Below are positions 16,386 through 26,123 of a DNA stretch of 64,000 bases, piece after piece (the stretch's first letter is position 1; each line of letters starts with the position of its first letter). Below the pieces are notes generated by a model. It was given only the letters and a program-made list of their open reading frames with translations. It was not told the origin of the DNA and ran no database searches. The DNA is from Nostocoides sp. (lineage in GTDB: Bacteria > Actinomycetota > Actinomycetes > Actinomycetales > Dermatophilaceae), in contig JADJEA010000001.1 of NCBI GenBank assembly GCA_016702415.1, positions 415,001-479,000 on the forward strand, written 5' to 3'. The translations under genes and the position numbers were made by a program.

Positions 16386-17265
16386 CTTCTCACCCCATTG
16401 TGTGGGTGGCCAGGCCGTCCATGTGCCGATTCCCCTGAGCCCTGGATGGTCCGGACGACAGGGCGAGGACAGCCTCTGGAAGGGCAGGTGCGGCAACCGG
16501 CAACCCTCGTGCGGCGGCCCTTTATCGGCGCGGGCTCCCGCACGATCGCCCGGGTGAGCCCACCAAGGTCGGCGCGGAGAGCACGGTGAGCCGAGCGGCA
16601 TACTCATCAGAGGAGGACGCTGGGACCGGTGAGTGTCTAAGATGCCGTCTCGTACGCTCTCGGTCGCAAGCCGAGGACAACGCGACCGTTTCGGCGATGA
16701 CGACGACATGGTCGAGGAGGTGGGCGACCCATCGATGAGGGACGAGAGGATCACGGTGCGGGATGGGCAACGAACTCCTCCAGCAACCGGTCATAGAACC
16801 GTTTCTACGTGGGCCACCGCGTCGAGACCGACATAGGCTCGTCCAGCACGGTCACCGGCGCCTGACGCCAGTGCCACGACGACTTCGAGGGCGCTGCGCT
16901 GCCCCCGGGACAGCTGGTCACCCTTTCTAAGCGGCGCGCAGGTCGAACAGGTTTCCACGAGGTCGGTGGCCGTGGAGGATGTCCCACTGGGGATGCAGCA
17001 ATCCCGCGCAGGTGAGCAATGGTGCTCACGCGAAACGACTTGGGGTGGTTGACTTTCGGTGACGCACACACCCGGGAGAGGCCGTTCGGTCCTCATAGTT
17101 CTAAGCGCACCGTGACCGAACTCGATCAGTAGCGCGGGGGCGCAGCCTCCACACGAGGTCGAGGAGGGGTGACTTTCCGGCAACCATTGCGTCCGACCAG
17201 TCCGCCTAGTGATTCGGCGCTCTCGCCGAAGCTGACCGACACGTGGTCCAGGGCGGCACATCGCT
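16386..17265 (-). pseudogene. ABC transporter ATPase, decayed
   Basis: Fragments in three minus-strand frames: Walker A region GLVGRNGCRKVT (near 17180, damaged from GRNGCGKST), signature LSRGQRSALEVVVALASG and Walker B VTVLDEP (about 16830-16930), then LLDHVVVIAET and EYAARLTVLSAPT from the C-terminus. It was probably the ATPase of a YtrB-like, GntR-controlled exporter. The many indels are either decay or poor sequence. Confidence 0.6.
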
Positions 17266-17276
17266 GAAGCGCTGCG

Positions 17277-17660
17277 TTACCTCGGTGAGGAGACGGCGTC
17301 CACCGCTGCCTCCTTTTCGGTCGCGGTGAGCTTGGCGCTCACGAGCTCGAGCCACCGCTGATCGAAGCTGATCCCGAGCAGGTCCGCTTCGCCGCGAGGG
17401 GCGCCACGAAGTGCTGCTCGAACTGCTGCTCGCGACGCTTGAGGAGCTGGGCGCGCGCGCCCTCGGCGACGAACATCCTGCAATGCCACGACGCTTGTAG
17501 ATGGTCCCGTCGGTGGCCAGGTGAGCAACCCCTTGCTGCTGTCGCGGGATTGATCCGATGGAAGACCGCGAGCTCATTGGTCGAGGGAACCTGCGATCCT
17601 CGGGGAAGGAACTGTCGAGGATCCCCGCCCTCGATGTTTTTCCCAAGTGATCACCAGGAA
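17277..17660 (-). pseudogene. GntR-family regulator, truncated and frameshifted
   Basis: Minus-strand pieces NELAVFHRINPATAAKGLL, HLATDGTIYKRRGIAGMFVA and VELVSAKLTATEKEAAVDAV fit a YtrA-subfamily GntR regulator (winged HTH plus short helical tail). The N-terminal start is not found. Last in the reading order is the stop at 17277, directly before the ATPase remnant. Confidence 0.55.
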
Positions 17661-17699
17661 GAGCGGGGTGAGTGCTGCCTTGGTTACCCGACTATTAGT

Positions 17700-18040
17700 C
17701 ATGTGATGAACCATGCCACCGCCTGGCTCCTGCGGGGCCTGGGTCATCCTGGGATGAAGAGGACCTCGACGAGGAAGTCAAAGGTCGCTGCCTTGGGGGC
17801 CTCATCGCCCCCTCGTTGTTCTCGCGGTGTGGGGGAGGGTGATTCGCTCCTGCGCGCGAGTTTTTCCCTCGGCAGCTTCTTCGTCCCACTCGCCGTCGGC
17901 TCGTTGTTACCCCCGCCGTCTTCGTGGCGCAAAAGGGTATGGAGGTCGGTCAGTCTTCAGCGTGCGGCCTACGGCGATCCCGGTCAGGCTGCCGCACCCG
18001 CTCGGCGACCAGGTCCTAGGCGGCACTATCGGTGTCATGG
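17700..18040. other. No recognisable gene
   Basis: Short open frames on both strands have biased, low-complexity products and no family resemblance. It sits inside the frameshift-rich tract and may hold another decayed minus-strand gene. Confidence 0.4.
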
Positions 18041-18049
18041 GCGACCTGA

Positions 18050-18540
18050 CACCGAGCTCACGCACGATGTCGAGGTGACCTGCATGGCGGGAGTACTCGG
18101 CGGAGAACGTGGAAGCAGAGATCCACTGAGAGTCGGAGTGGTTCGGGCAACTGGCCGCCCGAAGAGCCGCCTCGGCGAGCTCGTGCGCCGTGAGCCGTTC
18201 TGACGGGGTGCGACCATCGCGCGTGCAGATCCGCGGCGATCCGCCCCCGGCCGGCGTCCCCTCGGCGACACGCCACCGAGGAGTCGTGCCTATGGCCGCT
18301 GGTCACCCCGGCCACCGACATTCCAGTCCCCCCAAGGCGCTTTAAGCACTCGCTCGCCGAGGAAGCCCCAGATTGTTCGCCAGCTGCTCCATGTGCAGCA
18401 GATGACTCACCAGCTCCAGGGGCATCAATCCCGCTCGGCAGGCGGGACGCGGTCTGCTCCTGCGGCGGCAGCCCCAGGAGACGCCCTCGATGATGTCCCC
18501 TCGCGCAGCCAGTCGAGATAGTCCGCCCACTGCTGCTCAC
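18050..18540 (-). pseudogene. DinB-family (DUF664-like) protein, decayed
   Basis: Assembling frames gives ADYLDWLREG, LLGLPPQEQTASRLPSG, PLELVSHLLHMEQ, ERVLKRLGG, VGRLHARWSHPVRTAHG and LRLSVDLCFHVLR, the order of a DinB/DUF664 four-helix metal-binding protein including the expected histidines. The role of the family (thiol-dependent transferases are one branch) cannot be assigned here. At least four indels. Confidence 0.5.
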
Positions 18541-18559
18541 CAGCCTACCCATGCTTCGG

Positions 18560-19086
18560 CGGCTCCTTAGGTCCCCGTGCCCATCCGGCGGTCCTCGGTC
18601 ACCCTCCCACCCTCGGCCGACCGGCCTCAGGCGAAGGCGTCCGCTGACGGCCAGCGTCGTCCTGAAGCCAGTCCTCGAAGACCGCTCTCGTCGACACGGA
18701 CGGCAGGACCAGGCAACGCAAGGCCTCACGAAAAGCCCTGCTGGGAACGCATCGGAATCACCGGACCTTGTGACCGATGGCATCGGCATACGCGGCCGCC
18801 ATCTGGTCCGCGCGGTGTGGCTGCGGCCCGGCGAGCTCGATGCGAGGAATCCCCCGGCCCGGCCTCGACCGCCTCGACGAGGGCACATCGCGGGCCACCG
18901 GAGTCGTGACATTGAGGATGGACAGCACGACGATATGGGGCACGCTCTCGGGCTCGCCGCGGCGGTGATCTGCCGGGCCGCGGCACCGAAGAAGCCGACC
19001 GCGAACCGACGCACCCGCGACAACGATTCGCACCACACCACTGTGCCCGACATCGGCCCGGAGCCGCGCGGTCGCTCCCTGGCCAC
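18560..19086 (-). pseudogene. NmrA-like NAD(P)-binding oxidoreductase, decayed
   Basis: Pieces AVGFFGAAARQITAAAS, VPHIVVLSILNVTTPVARDV, RIELAGPQPHRADQMAAAYA and FRTTLAVS read in N- to C-terminal order across frames, as in NmrA/SDR-type proteins (the VVLSIL strand is typical). The glycine-rich N-terminus is missing. Confidence 0.45.
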
Positions 19087-19094
19087 AGCCTTAG

Positions 19095-19500
19095 TCAGTC
19101 CGCCTTGGGCCGGGCGGTGACGAGCTCGATGGTGTAGGTCGGACCTGATGCCCGCGCGAGCCGCCGGTCTCCGGTGAGCAGGATCGCCTGCAGTGCCTCG
19201 GCCAGGGCGACGTATGCCGCGTCATAGACGGTCAGGTTCTCTCGCAACTCCCAGCAGCGCGCGATCAGCGCGGGTGTGGTCGTGGCCCGCTGAAGTGGCA
19301 GCGCACGGAGTCCGCAACGGCCAGTGCCACCCGACGAGAGTCCAGTTGACCGCTGCGGGCCAGGCCGCCACCGGAACGACCTCGAGGTCGATCAGGCTCG
19401 GGCGCAGAGCGTGACCGCGCCAGCGCGCTCGCAGCGCGTCGCCGTCCTCGCCGTCGTCGAGAAGTGGGACGGCGAGGACGCTGGCGTCAACGACGAGCAC
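19095..19500 (-). pseudogene. VapC/FitB-type toxin, frameshifted
   Basis: Starts at GTG 19500 (VLVVDASVLAVPLLDDGEDG), with the catalytic Asp in VDAS, and ends ELRENLTVYDAAYVALAEAL ... LLTGDRRLAR ... ARPKAD-stop at 19095. Two or three indels between 19280 and 19420 break the frame. It overlaps its antitoxin by 14 bp, the normal layout. Confidence 0.65.
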
Positions 19501-19712
19501 GCTCGAAGCGCAGTGCGCTGACTGCGTCCCCAGCGCCAGCGTCCGCCAGCGCGGCCCCCGCGCGGTCGGACCTCGTCCAGCGTCGGCTGCGACGCCTCCC
19601 GGATCAGCCGCGACCGAAGGTACTCCTGCAGCGACTGGCCCGCAGCAGCAGCTCGCGCACGCAGCACGGCGTGGGTCTCGTCCGGGCACGTCCTGATCTG
19701 AATATTGGGCAT
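19487..19712 (-). pseudogene. FitA/VapB antitoxin, one frameshift
   Basis: ATG 19712 gives MPNIQIRTCPDETHAVLRAR, then AAAAGQSLQEYLRSRLIREA as the ribbon-helix-helix domain. The expected tail DRAGAALADAGAGDAVSALR then reads in the next frame after one extra C near 19573. The length of 226 nt is not a multiple of three. Pairs with the toxin at 19095-19500. Confidence 0.7.
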
Positions 19713-19739
19713 GGCTCCATTGTGGCTCCATCCAAGCCA

Positions 19740-20256
19740 TAGCGGAGTCAGGAGAGTCCCCTGCACGATCCTCTTGAGGAATCACTCGTTGGGGGCCGTC
19801 GAAGGAGACGCGCTGACGTCGAGGAGAGGGGCTCGGGGCCTCTGCAGGCATCTCCGCTGACGCGGCGAGGCTGGTGTGGATCGCCAGGTGTCGAGCGAGG
19901 AATGCCTTCTCGGCGAGGCCCTTCCGACGCATCCAGCCCGTGACCTCCGAGTGCCATTGCTGCTGCAGCGTCGGGCAGGCGGGCACGACGTTGGCGAGGG
20001 TGTACCGACCGCCACGGGCAACCGGTAGCACGCAGTCCCGGTGCAGGGGTGTCCTGTGGCCCCGCAGTAGGCGCAACCGCCCCAGATCTCGCAGCGCACC
20101 CCACTGGGCGTCGGTGAGGTCATGCACCCCTTGGGCCAGGCGGCTCTTGCGGCGCTTGGCCGCCCGGACCTCCGACGGTTCACCGGCACCAGACCAGGGT
20201 ACGAAGCATAGCCAGGGGAACCCGTCTGGCCAGACCGGAGTCCATAGGTGCCTCAT
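19740..20256 (-). pseudogene. HNH endonuclease-like protein, frameshifted
   Basis: Minus-strand frames combine as KRRKSRLAQGVHDLTDAQWG, CEIWGGCAYCGATGHP, LHRDCVLPVARGGRYTLANV, VPACPT and WHSEVTGWMRRKGLAEKAFL. The CxYC pair and HRDCVLPVARGG block are the zinc and catalytic parts of an HNH domain. Two indels, and the C-terminus is not clearly defined. Unlike the 414-1745 protein it has no DUF222. Confidence 0.6.
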
Positions 20257-20377
20257 GGGAGTCTCACAGGGTCGCTGGACAGGCTCGGCGTGTTCCCCCG
20301 AACCGCTGATCCCCCACCAGGGTCGTCGTGCCCGTCATCGCCCCACTCACCCTCGTTCGACGCGCCGCATCGCCGCC

Positions 20378-21372
20378 ATGGCCCCGTGCGGCATAGGCGC
20401 TACGCCTCGGGCTGTCCGCCTGTGGCTCGACGTCGAGCAATCCTCCGGCGACCGTCTCGGCGAGTACGACGTCGTCCGCGTCGTCCGCGTCGTCGCCCAC
20501 CGTCGCGGCCGGGACCACGGGCAAGGGGGTCGCCCGCGCGGCGGTCGAGACGCAGCAGGGGGTGGCGTATGCCGCGGCGTCGGCGACGCAGACACTCGAC
20601 CTGTACCTGCCGGCGACCGATGGGTCCAAAGCGGTGCCGGTCGTGGTGCTGATCCACGGTGGAGCCTTCGCGATGGGCGACTCGGGGATGGAGACGCAGT
20701 ACGCCCAGCAGCTCGTCGCGCAGGGCTTCGCCGTCGCGTCGGTGAACTCCGGCTGTCCGGCGGGCCCCCTACCCGCGGGGCCCAGGACGTGAAGGCTGCC
20801 GTGCGCTGGCTCCGCGCCCACGCAGCCGAATATGGCTTATGACTAGCGAAGTTCGGCGCCTGGGGGCAGAGCGCCGGAGGCTGGATGCGAACATGCTCGG
20901 TGCCACCGGCGACCAGAAGACGATCTTCGACGATGCCGCGCTCCGCAACGCCGACCAGTCCTCCGCCGTCCAGGCCGTCGTCTCCTGGTTCGGCCCCACC
21001 AATTTCGCCACCATGGACGCCCAGGCCAAGGAGGTGACCGCCTGCGGCTCGAAGTCCCAGGTGCATGGGAGCGCCGACTCCCCCGAGTCGCGGTGGCTCG
21101 GCGCAGTCGGCACGTCCTCGCAGACCGCGTCGACGAATATCTCCTCCTACCTGGCCGGCGCGAAGACGCTGCCCGCCTGGTATCTCGCGCACGGCGACTC
21201 CGACTGCAATGTGCCTGACGGTCAGAGCGCCGAGCTCGACGCGGCACTGAAGAAGGCCGGCGCGACGCAGACCTACGTCGTGCTCAAGGGTGCCGGTCAC
21301 GCCGACCCGATGTTCGACCAGACCCAGGTGCAGCCGACCATCGCCTTCCTCACCCAGACCCTCGCACCCTGA
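20378..21372 (+). pseudogene. Lipoprotein alpha/beta-hydrolase (esterase), frameshifted
   Basis: The leader ends in a lipobox (LGLSACGSTSSN), followed by an Ala/Ser/Thr linker. Catalytic features are VVVLIHGGAFAMGD (oxyanion HGGA), FGAWGQSAGGWM (GxSxG nucleophile, about 20855-20890), HGDSDCNVPDGQSAEL (acid) and LKGAGHADPMFD (His). The fold matches BD-FAE/lipase-like esterases. At least three indels (around 20400, 20770 and 20840-20880). It is probably exported and membrane-anchored if intact. Confidence 0.7.
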
Positions 21373-21398
21373 GGCGGCCGGGCTGAGCCGTCCCCCTC

Positions 21399-21857
21399 TC
21401 AGGGGCGAGAGCGCCCCTCGATGTGCCGGTCGGACGACCCTTGGCTCTCGCGGCGCAGCACCGTGGCGAGGAAGGCCAGGAGGCCAATCCCACCCGTGGC
21501 GAAACTGGCGAGCACCCAGGGCCACGGAGTGATCCCCACCCGGCGGGCCCGAGGCATGATGAGGAACAAGGCCACGCTGGCCGCGATGAGCAGATCGAAC
21601 CAGATCTGGTTGCCCCACAGGTTGCGTACGTGCTCGGTCCAGAAGCCCGTCGCGCCCTCGCGCGCGGCTGCGACGACGCTGAAGGCGAGGAACAGTGCGG
21701 ACACTCCGGCGGCCCACCACCACCCGCGTGGGCTGGGGGCACGTCGGGTGACGGCGCGATACACACCGAAGGACACAGCGGCCACGGCAGCGATGACCGG
21801 TGCGAGCTCGACGAAGGACTGAGGACTCCTTGGCGTGAGAGGGGTAGGAGGCGGCAC
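21399..21857 (-). CDS. Membrane protein of unknown function (152 aa)
   Basis: Four hydrophobic segments (FVELAPVIAAVAAVSFGVYR, AAGVSALFLAFSVVAA, WFDLLIAASVALFLIMP, WVLASFATGGIGLLAFLATV) and the conserved-looking NLWGNQIWFDL. The frame is intact. The stop lies in a GGGGCGAGAGCGCCCC hairpin convergent with the esterase. Divergent from tetR at 21924, which may control it. Confidence 0.65.
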   Translation of the reverse strand: MPPPTPLTPRSPQSFVELAPVIAAVAAVSFGVYRAVTRRAPSPRGWWWAAGVSALFLAFSVVAAAREGATGFWTEHVRNLWGNQIWFDLLIAASVALFLIMPRARRVGITPWPWVLASFATGGIGLLAFLATVLRRESQGSSDRHIEGRSRP

Positions 21858-21923
21858 TCTGCGAAATTGTAGTTGCCACTCGGTTCCCCCGTATGCCGTG
21901 CGCGCGGGCCGTAGGCTCGCGGC

Positions 21924-22449
21924 GTGGGCTACAAGTACGATCGCGCGAGCTTCCTGGAGGAGGCCGGCCGCCTGGTCGTGGAGGAGGGTCTGTCTCGGCT
22001 GACCTTCGGGCGGCTGGCCGCACGCCTGGGCGTCCCCGGACCGGGTCGTCGTCTACTACTTCCCCACCAGAGCGACCTGATCAGCGAGACGATGCACACC
22101 CTGGGCACTGGGCTCCAGGTCCTGATCGAGGAGGCCTTCGGCAGCACCCGGCGATCACCTGAGGACGTGGTCGCCGATGCCGTGCGGGTGCTCACCGCCC
22201 CCGAATCCGACCGGATCGTCCGGGTCTTCCTGGAGATCGTCGGTCACGCAGCCCTCCGGCCACAAGCCATCCCCGCGATCGCGGCAGGCGTCGTAACCGC
22301 GTGGGTCAAGTGGCTCGGAGCCGTTGCTCGCGGACGTCGACGACCCGCACGCTGCCGCCCTCGCCGTGGTGGCGCGAGTCGATGGGCTGCTCATCGTCCA
22401 CCACCTCCTCGGGCCCGACGCCGCGCGCGCCGCAGCCTCCGCTCACTGA
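21924..22449 (+). pseudogene. TetR-family regulator, frameshifted
   Basis: MGYKYDRASFLEEAGRLVVE then SRLTFGRLAARLGVP and, in another frame, DRVVVYYFPT, the TetR HTH. The C-terminal part reads SDLISETMHTLGTGLQVLIE ... AAGVVTAWVKWL, then EPLLADVDDPHAAALAVVAR ... ARAAASAH-stop at 22449 in a third frame. Indels near 22045 and 22315. The gene is divergent from the membrane protein at 21857, 66 bp apart. Confidence 0.65.
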
Positions 22450-22649
22450 CCGCTGGATGGGTGGTTGGCTGAGACTTGCAGTTCTGCAATGGAAATGCAA
22501 ACTGCAATAGTGGCGCTGAGTGACCTGGACCTCGGAACCGTGGTGGCGCGGCTCCGGCGTCTGGGGACTGACACCGCGACTGTCGAGGTCAAAGCCCGCG
22601 GCGTGACTCGCGGATGGCGTCGCCGATGAACGCGGTGTCGGTGGATCAC
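22450..22649 (-). pseudogene. Possible VapC toxin remnant
   Basis: Directly after the antitoxin at 22646-22881 the minus strand reads STDTAFIGDAIRESRRGL, weakly like a PIN-domain start, then stops. Nothing else in this stretch is recognisable. Confidence 0.3.
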
Positions 22650-22881
22650 CAGGAGGGCTCGCGGACCGGGGAGTGGCGCCGGGCCTCGACCTCGGCGGCG
22701 ATCGCGTCCACTGTCTCCTGGGACACGCAGCTGGCGTCCAGGGCCGCGAGCAGGTCCCCGGCGGTGGACCCCGCCGCGGGGAGGTACTTCTTGATGACCT
22801 GGGGAGAAGGAGTCGCCATCCTTGAGGCCGGTTCAGGCGCTCGTAGGCCTCCATGTCGATCGTAATCGTCTTCACTGCCAT
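22646..22881 (-). pseudogene. VapB-like antitoxin, frameshifted
   Basis: ATG 22881 gives MAVKTITIDMEAYERLNR, a VapB/DUF217-like N-terminus, then in the next frame SQVIKKYLPAAGSTAGDLLA ... SQETVDAIAAEVEARRH. One indel near 22810. It would have partnered the toxin remnant that follows. Confidence 0.55.
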
Positions 22882-23016
22882 GCACTGAGCATGCACTTAT
22901 CCTCCGCAAATGCGGGTGGCGGAATCCCCAATTGCGCCGCTCCCGAGGTCTCACGATTCGCTGCCCCACCTGGCGAACCGGGTGCGCCAGCGTGAGGCTG
23001 GCCTAACGTCGGCCCC

Positions 23017-24278
23017 ATGGTGCTCTTCGGTCTTTCCCTGCTGGCCGGGCTGCTGACCGTCCTCGCCCCCTGCGCGGTGACCCTGCTTCCCGGCGTGGTG
23101 GCCCCGCCACGGCACAAGGCCAGCGGGGCGCTCGAGCCTGGACTGCCCCGCTCGTCGTCGCGGCTTCGCTGGCCGTCTCGGTGTTCCTCGCCACCGTCCT
23201 GCTCAAGTGGCTCACCGTGGCAGCCGGGCTGCCGCCACAGGTCTGGCGGTGGCTCTCCGCGGCGCTCCTGATCATCGCAGCGCTCGCCCTGTGGTTCCCG
23301 GCAGCCTGGGACCGGATCAGCTATCGGACGGGGCTGGCCGCGGGGGCACGTCGCGGACTCGCGGCGAGCCGTCGGATCGAGGGCCGCTGCGCTGGAGTCG
23401 TCACCGGGGTCGCCCTCGGGCCGGTCTTCTCCTCATGCTCACCGGTCTACGCCTTCATCCTGGCCAGCGTCCTGCCCAGCACACCGGCATACGGGCTGGT
23501 GTTGTTGCTCGCCTATGTCCTTGGTCTGGCCACTGGTGTCTTGGGCTTGGCGGTGGGCGGCCTGCATCTGGTGCACCGCCTCGGATGGGCGATTAATCCC
23601 GACGGATGGGTGCGGCGGGTCGCCGCCGCCGGGCTGGTGCTCACCGCCTTTCTGGTCGGCAGCGGGCTGCAGCGCACGGCCGAGGACCTGACCGCCACCA
23701 CAGCACCGAGCACCAGCGGGTGGGAGCTGGAGCTGCTGCGCAGGGCCGTACCGTGGGCCGCACCGACGCAGGCCTCCGCCGCATCCGAGCCATCGCGCTC
23801 CCCAACGGCTCGGATGAGCGAGAACCCATATCCCGCACCCCCATTCACCGGCCTGACCCACCCGATCAACACCGCAGAGGTGCCTGACTGGCCCGGCTTG
23901 CGCGGTGACGTCGTCGTCGTGGACTTCTGGACCTTTGGCTGCGTCAACTGTCGCAACACCCAGCCGATGCTCAACGCCTGGCACGAGCGTTTTGCCGGGC
24001 GCGGACTACGGATCGTCGGGGTGCACGCACCGGAGTTCGGCTACGAACGGGAGCCCGCCAATGTCCAGACCGCGGTGCGTGAGGCGGGGATCCGGTATGC
24101 CGTCGCCCTGGACAACGACTTCGGGACCTGGCAATCCTTCGGGATCCGGGCATGGCCGACGATGGTCTTCGTCGACCGCTCCGGGATGGTCCGGCACATC
24201 CACGTCGGCGAAGGCGACGGTGACAACGGCACGGCGGTGATCGAGGCCCTGCTGGCCGAGCCCCGACCCGAGCGCTAG
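23017..24278 (+). pseudogene. DipZ-like CcdA/thioredoxin fusion, one frameshift
   Basis: N-terminal CcdA-type membrane domain (MVLFGLSLLAGLLTVLAPCA, with the APC cysteine; GPVFSSCSPVYAFILASVLP, the second cysteine region) followed by a thioredoxin-like domain with FWTFGCVNCRNTQPML (CVNC redox motif). It should carry electrons across the membrane to extracytoplasmic disulfide reductases. It lacks the C-terminal carbohydrate-binding-like domain of M. tuberculosis DipZ. One indel near 23125 breaks the frame between the first two helices; otherwise intact, ending ALLAEPRPER at 24278. Confidence 0.78.
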
Positions 24279-24405
24279 CGCGCGGCGGCGCGGTCCCGCT
24301 GGGTAACGCCTCGTTGCGACTCTCTGCGCCGCCGAGGAGCAGGTCGCCGATGCTGTGGAACAATTCCAGGCCGAAAGTTTCCACAACTGCCTGTAGTGTG
24401 ACTAT

Positions 24406-25615
24406 GTGCTGACCCGCATGTTCCAGAACAGTCCAACCGGACACCTGGTTCCCATCACCGGGGCCTACCTCGGCCGCGAGTGGACCCATGACGCGTTCGT
24501 GCCGGACGCCCTCCGCGACGCAAGCCCTGAACTCAGCCAGGCGGCATACCGAGCAGTCGCCGAGGCCCGGGCCGCGCTCGCGGCACTCGACTCCACCGCG
24601 GCGAGGCTTCCGAACCCGCGACTCTTTCGCCACGCGTCCATCCGCCTTGAGGCTCAGGCCACCTCTGCGCTGGAGGGAACCTACGAGCCGCTGATGGACG
24701 TGCTTGGCGTCGAGCCTGCGGAGGCCACGTCGCCATCCATGATCGCGGTCGTCAACTACGTCACCGTCGCCGAGCTCGCTTTTGACTGGGGCGCCCAGGG
24801 TCGGCCCTGGTCCGTCAGCACCTTCGAGGAGCTGCACCGCCTCCTCATGCGCGGAACCACAGGGGAGCGCGAGTTCCACGGGGTGCGACCTATCCAGGTA
24901 GTCATCGGTCGGCGGAAGGACGCCGATCCTGCCGACCTCCCCATCAAGGCCGCGCGCTACGTGCCCCCGCCACCCGGTGACGACCTGCGCAGACGCCTGG
25001 CCGATCTCCTCGACTGGGCGCAGACCGACCAGAGCACGACATGCGATCCGGTTGTCGCAGCCGCGATGGCCCACTACACCTTCGAAGCCCTGCACCCCTT
25101 CCACGACGGCAACGGGCGGATTGGGCGGCTCTTGGTGGTGCTTCAGCTGCACCGCCTCGGAGTGCTCGGCGAGCCGTCTATCACCATCTCACCCTGGTTC
25201 GAGGCGCGACGCCAGCGCTACTACGACGCCCTGCTCGGGGTGTCGACCTCTGGCGACTGGTCGACCTGGGTCGAGATGTTCGCCGAAGGCCTCGCCTCCT
25301 CGGCCACGAGCGCCCGAACTCGGATGACGGCATTGACCCATGTCCAGGACGACCTTAAGGAACGCGTCCGCCAGTCTCGCCTGCGCACGGCAAACGCTCG
25401 GCTTCTCGTCGACTTCGCGGTGGCTCGACCCACCTTTACCGTGCGTCAGGTCGCGGAGGAGCTGGGCTTTGCAACGGCCGGGAGCCAAGAAGCTCGTGGA
25501 CAACCTGGTGGAACTCGGCGTGCTGGCGGAGTACGGTCAGCGGGATTACAACCGCCGCTACCACGCACCCGAGGTCCTGCGGACGCTGCTTGCCCCAGGC
25601 CACCACGCGGGCTAG
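24406..25615 (+). pseudogene. Fic-family protein (class II), one frameshift near the C-terminus
   Basis: Fic proteins transfer AMP (or other nucleotides) to target side chains. The active site HPFHDGNGRIGR is at residues 230-241 (from GTG 24406; ATG 24418 is an alternative start). The autoinhibitory motif TSALEG (86-91) precedes the Fic core, as in class II enzymes. A C-terminal winged-helix segment (FTVRQVAEELG ... AKKLVDNLVELGVLAEYGQR) follows, but the frame slips at about 25470 and ends at 25615 in the next frame. Candidate promoter elements lie just upstream (TTTCCACAACT, TAGTGT). Confidence 0.8.
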
Positions 25616-25708
25616 TCACGGCACGAGTCGACCATGTCGCTATGTCTCGATCATTGCGCCAGGCGTCACTTGCTGAGAGCTGTTCGAGGGGGAGGGATAT
25701 GCCGCCCG

Positions 25709-26119
25709 TCAGCTGGCGTGCCGCCCGCCCGCCTTCGCGTGGATAGCCAGGACCGGGATGGTGGCGTCGAGGAGCAACCGTTGAGAGACGCTGCCCAGCA
25801 CGAGCTTGCCCACGGGGGTGCGACGGCGCAGTCCGACGACGAGGAGCTCGGCGGCAGCGTTCTCAGCGGCCTCGAGGACGAGGTCAGACAGGTCAGCGCC
25901 CATGGGTCGGACGATCTCGTGCTCCACCCCACAGTCGGCCAGCCGCTGGTCCAGCGAGAGGATACCCTCGGCCGACGCATAGTGCGTGTCGACCAGGGCG
26001 TCTCCCTTGGTGGCGTTGACGACGACAACGCGCAGTCCTCGGAGCTTGGCCTCGGCGATGGCGGCGTCGAGCGCGGCTTCACCCTCAGGGCTGGGCATGT
26101 AGGCGACGACGATGCTCAT
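25709..26119 (-). CDS. Universal stress protein (UspA family)
   Basis: 136 residues from ATG 26119 (MSIVVAYMPSPEGEAALDAA). The nucleotide-binding end GLRRRTPVGKLVLGSVSQRL fits the G-2x-G-9x-G-S pattern, followed by IPVLAIH. It directly follows tctA by 4 bp, so it is the last gene of the tct operon. Coupling of Usp proteins with TctCBA transporters is seen elsewhere and may sense energy state; this is inference. Confidence 0.88.
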   Translation of the reverse strand: MSIVVAYMPSPEGEAALDAAIAEAKLRGLRVVVVNATKGDALVDTHYASAEGILSLDQRLADCGVEHEIVRPMGADLSDLVLEAAENAAAELLVVGLRRRTPVGKLVLGSVSQRLLLDATIPVLAIHAKAGGRHAS

Positions 26120-26123
26120 GGGC

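Noticed and set aside
15690..17265. The ABC genes next to aztD as aztABC
   Set aside because: The ATPase and permease fragments follow a GntR gene and look like a YtrB-type exporter; no zinc-binding AztC-like protein is present.
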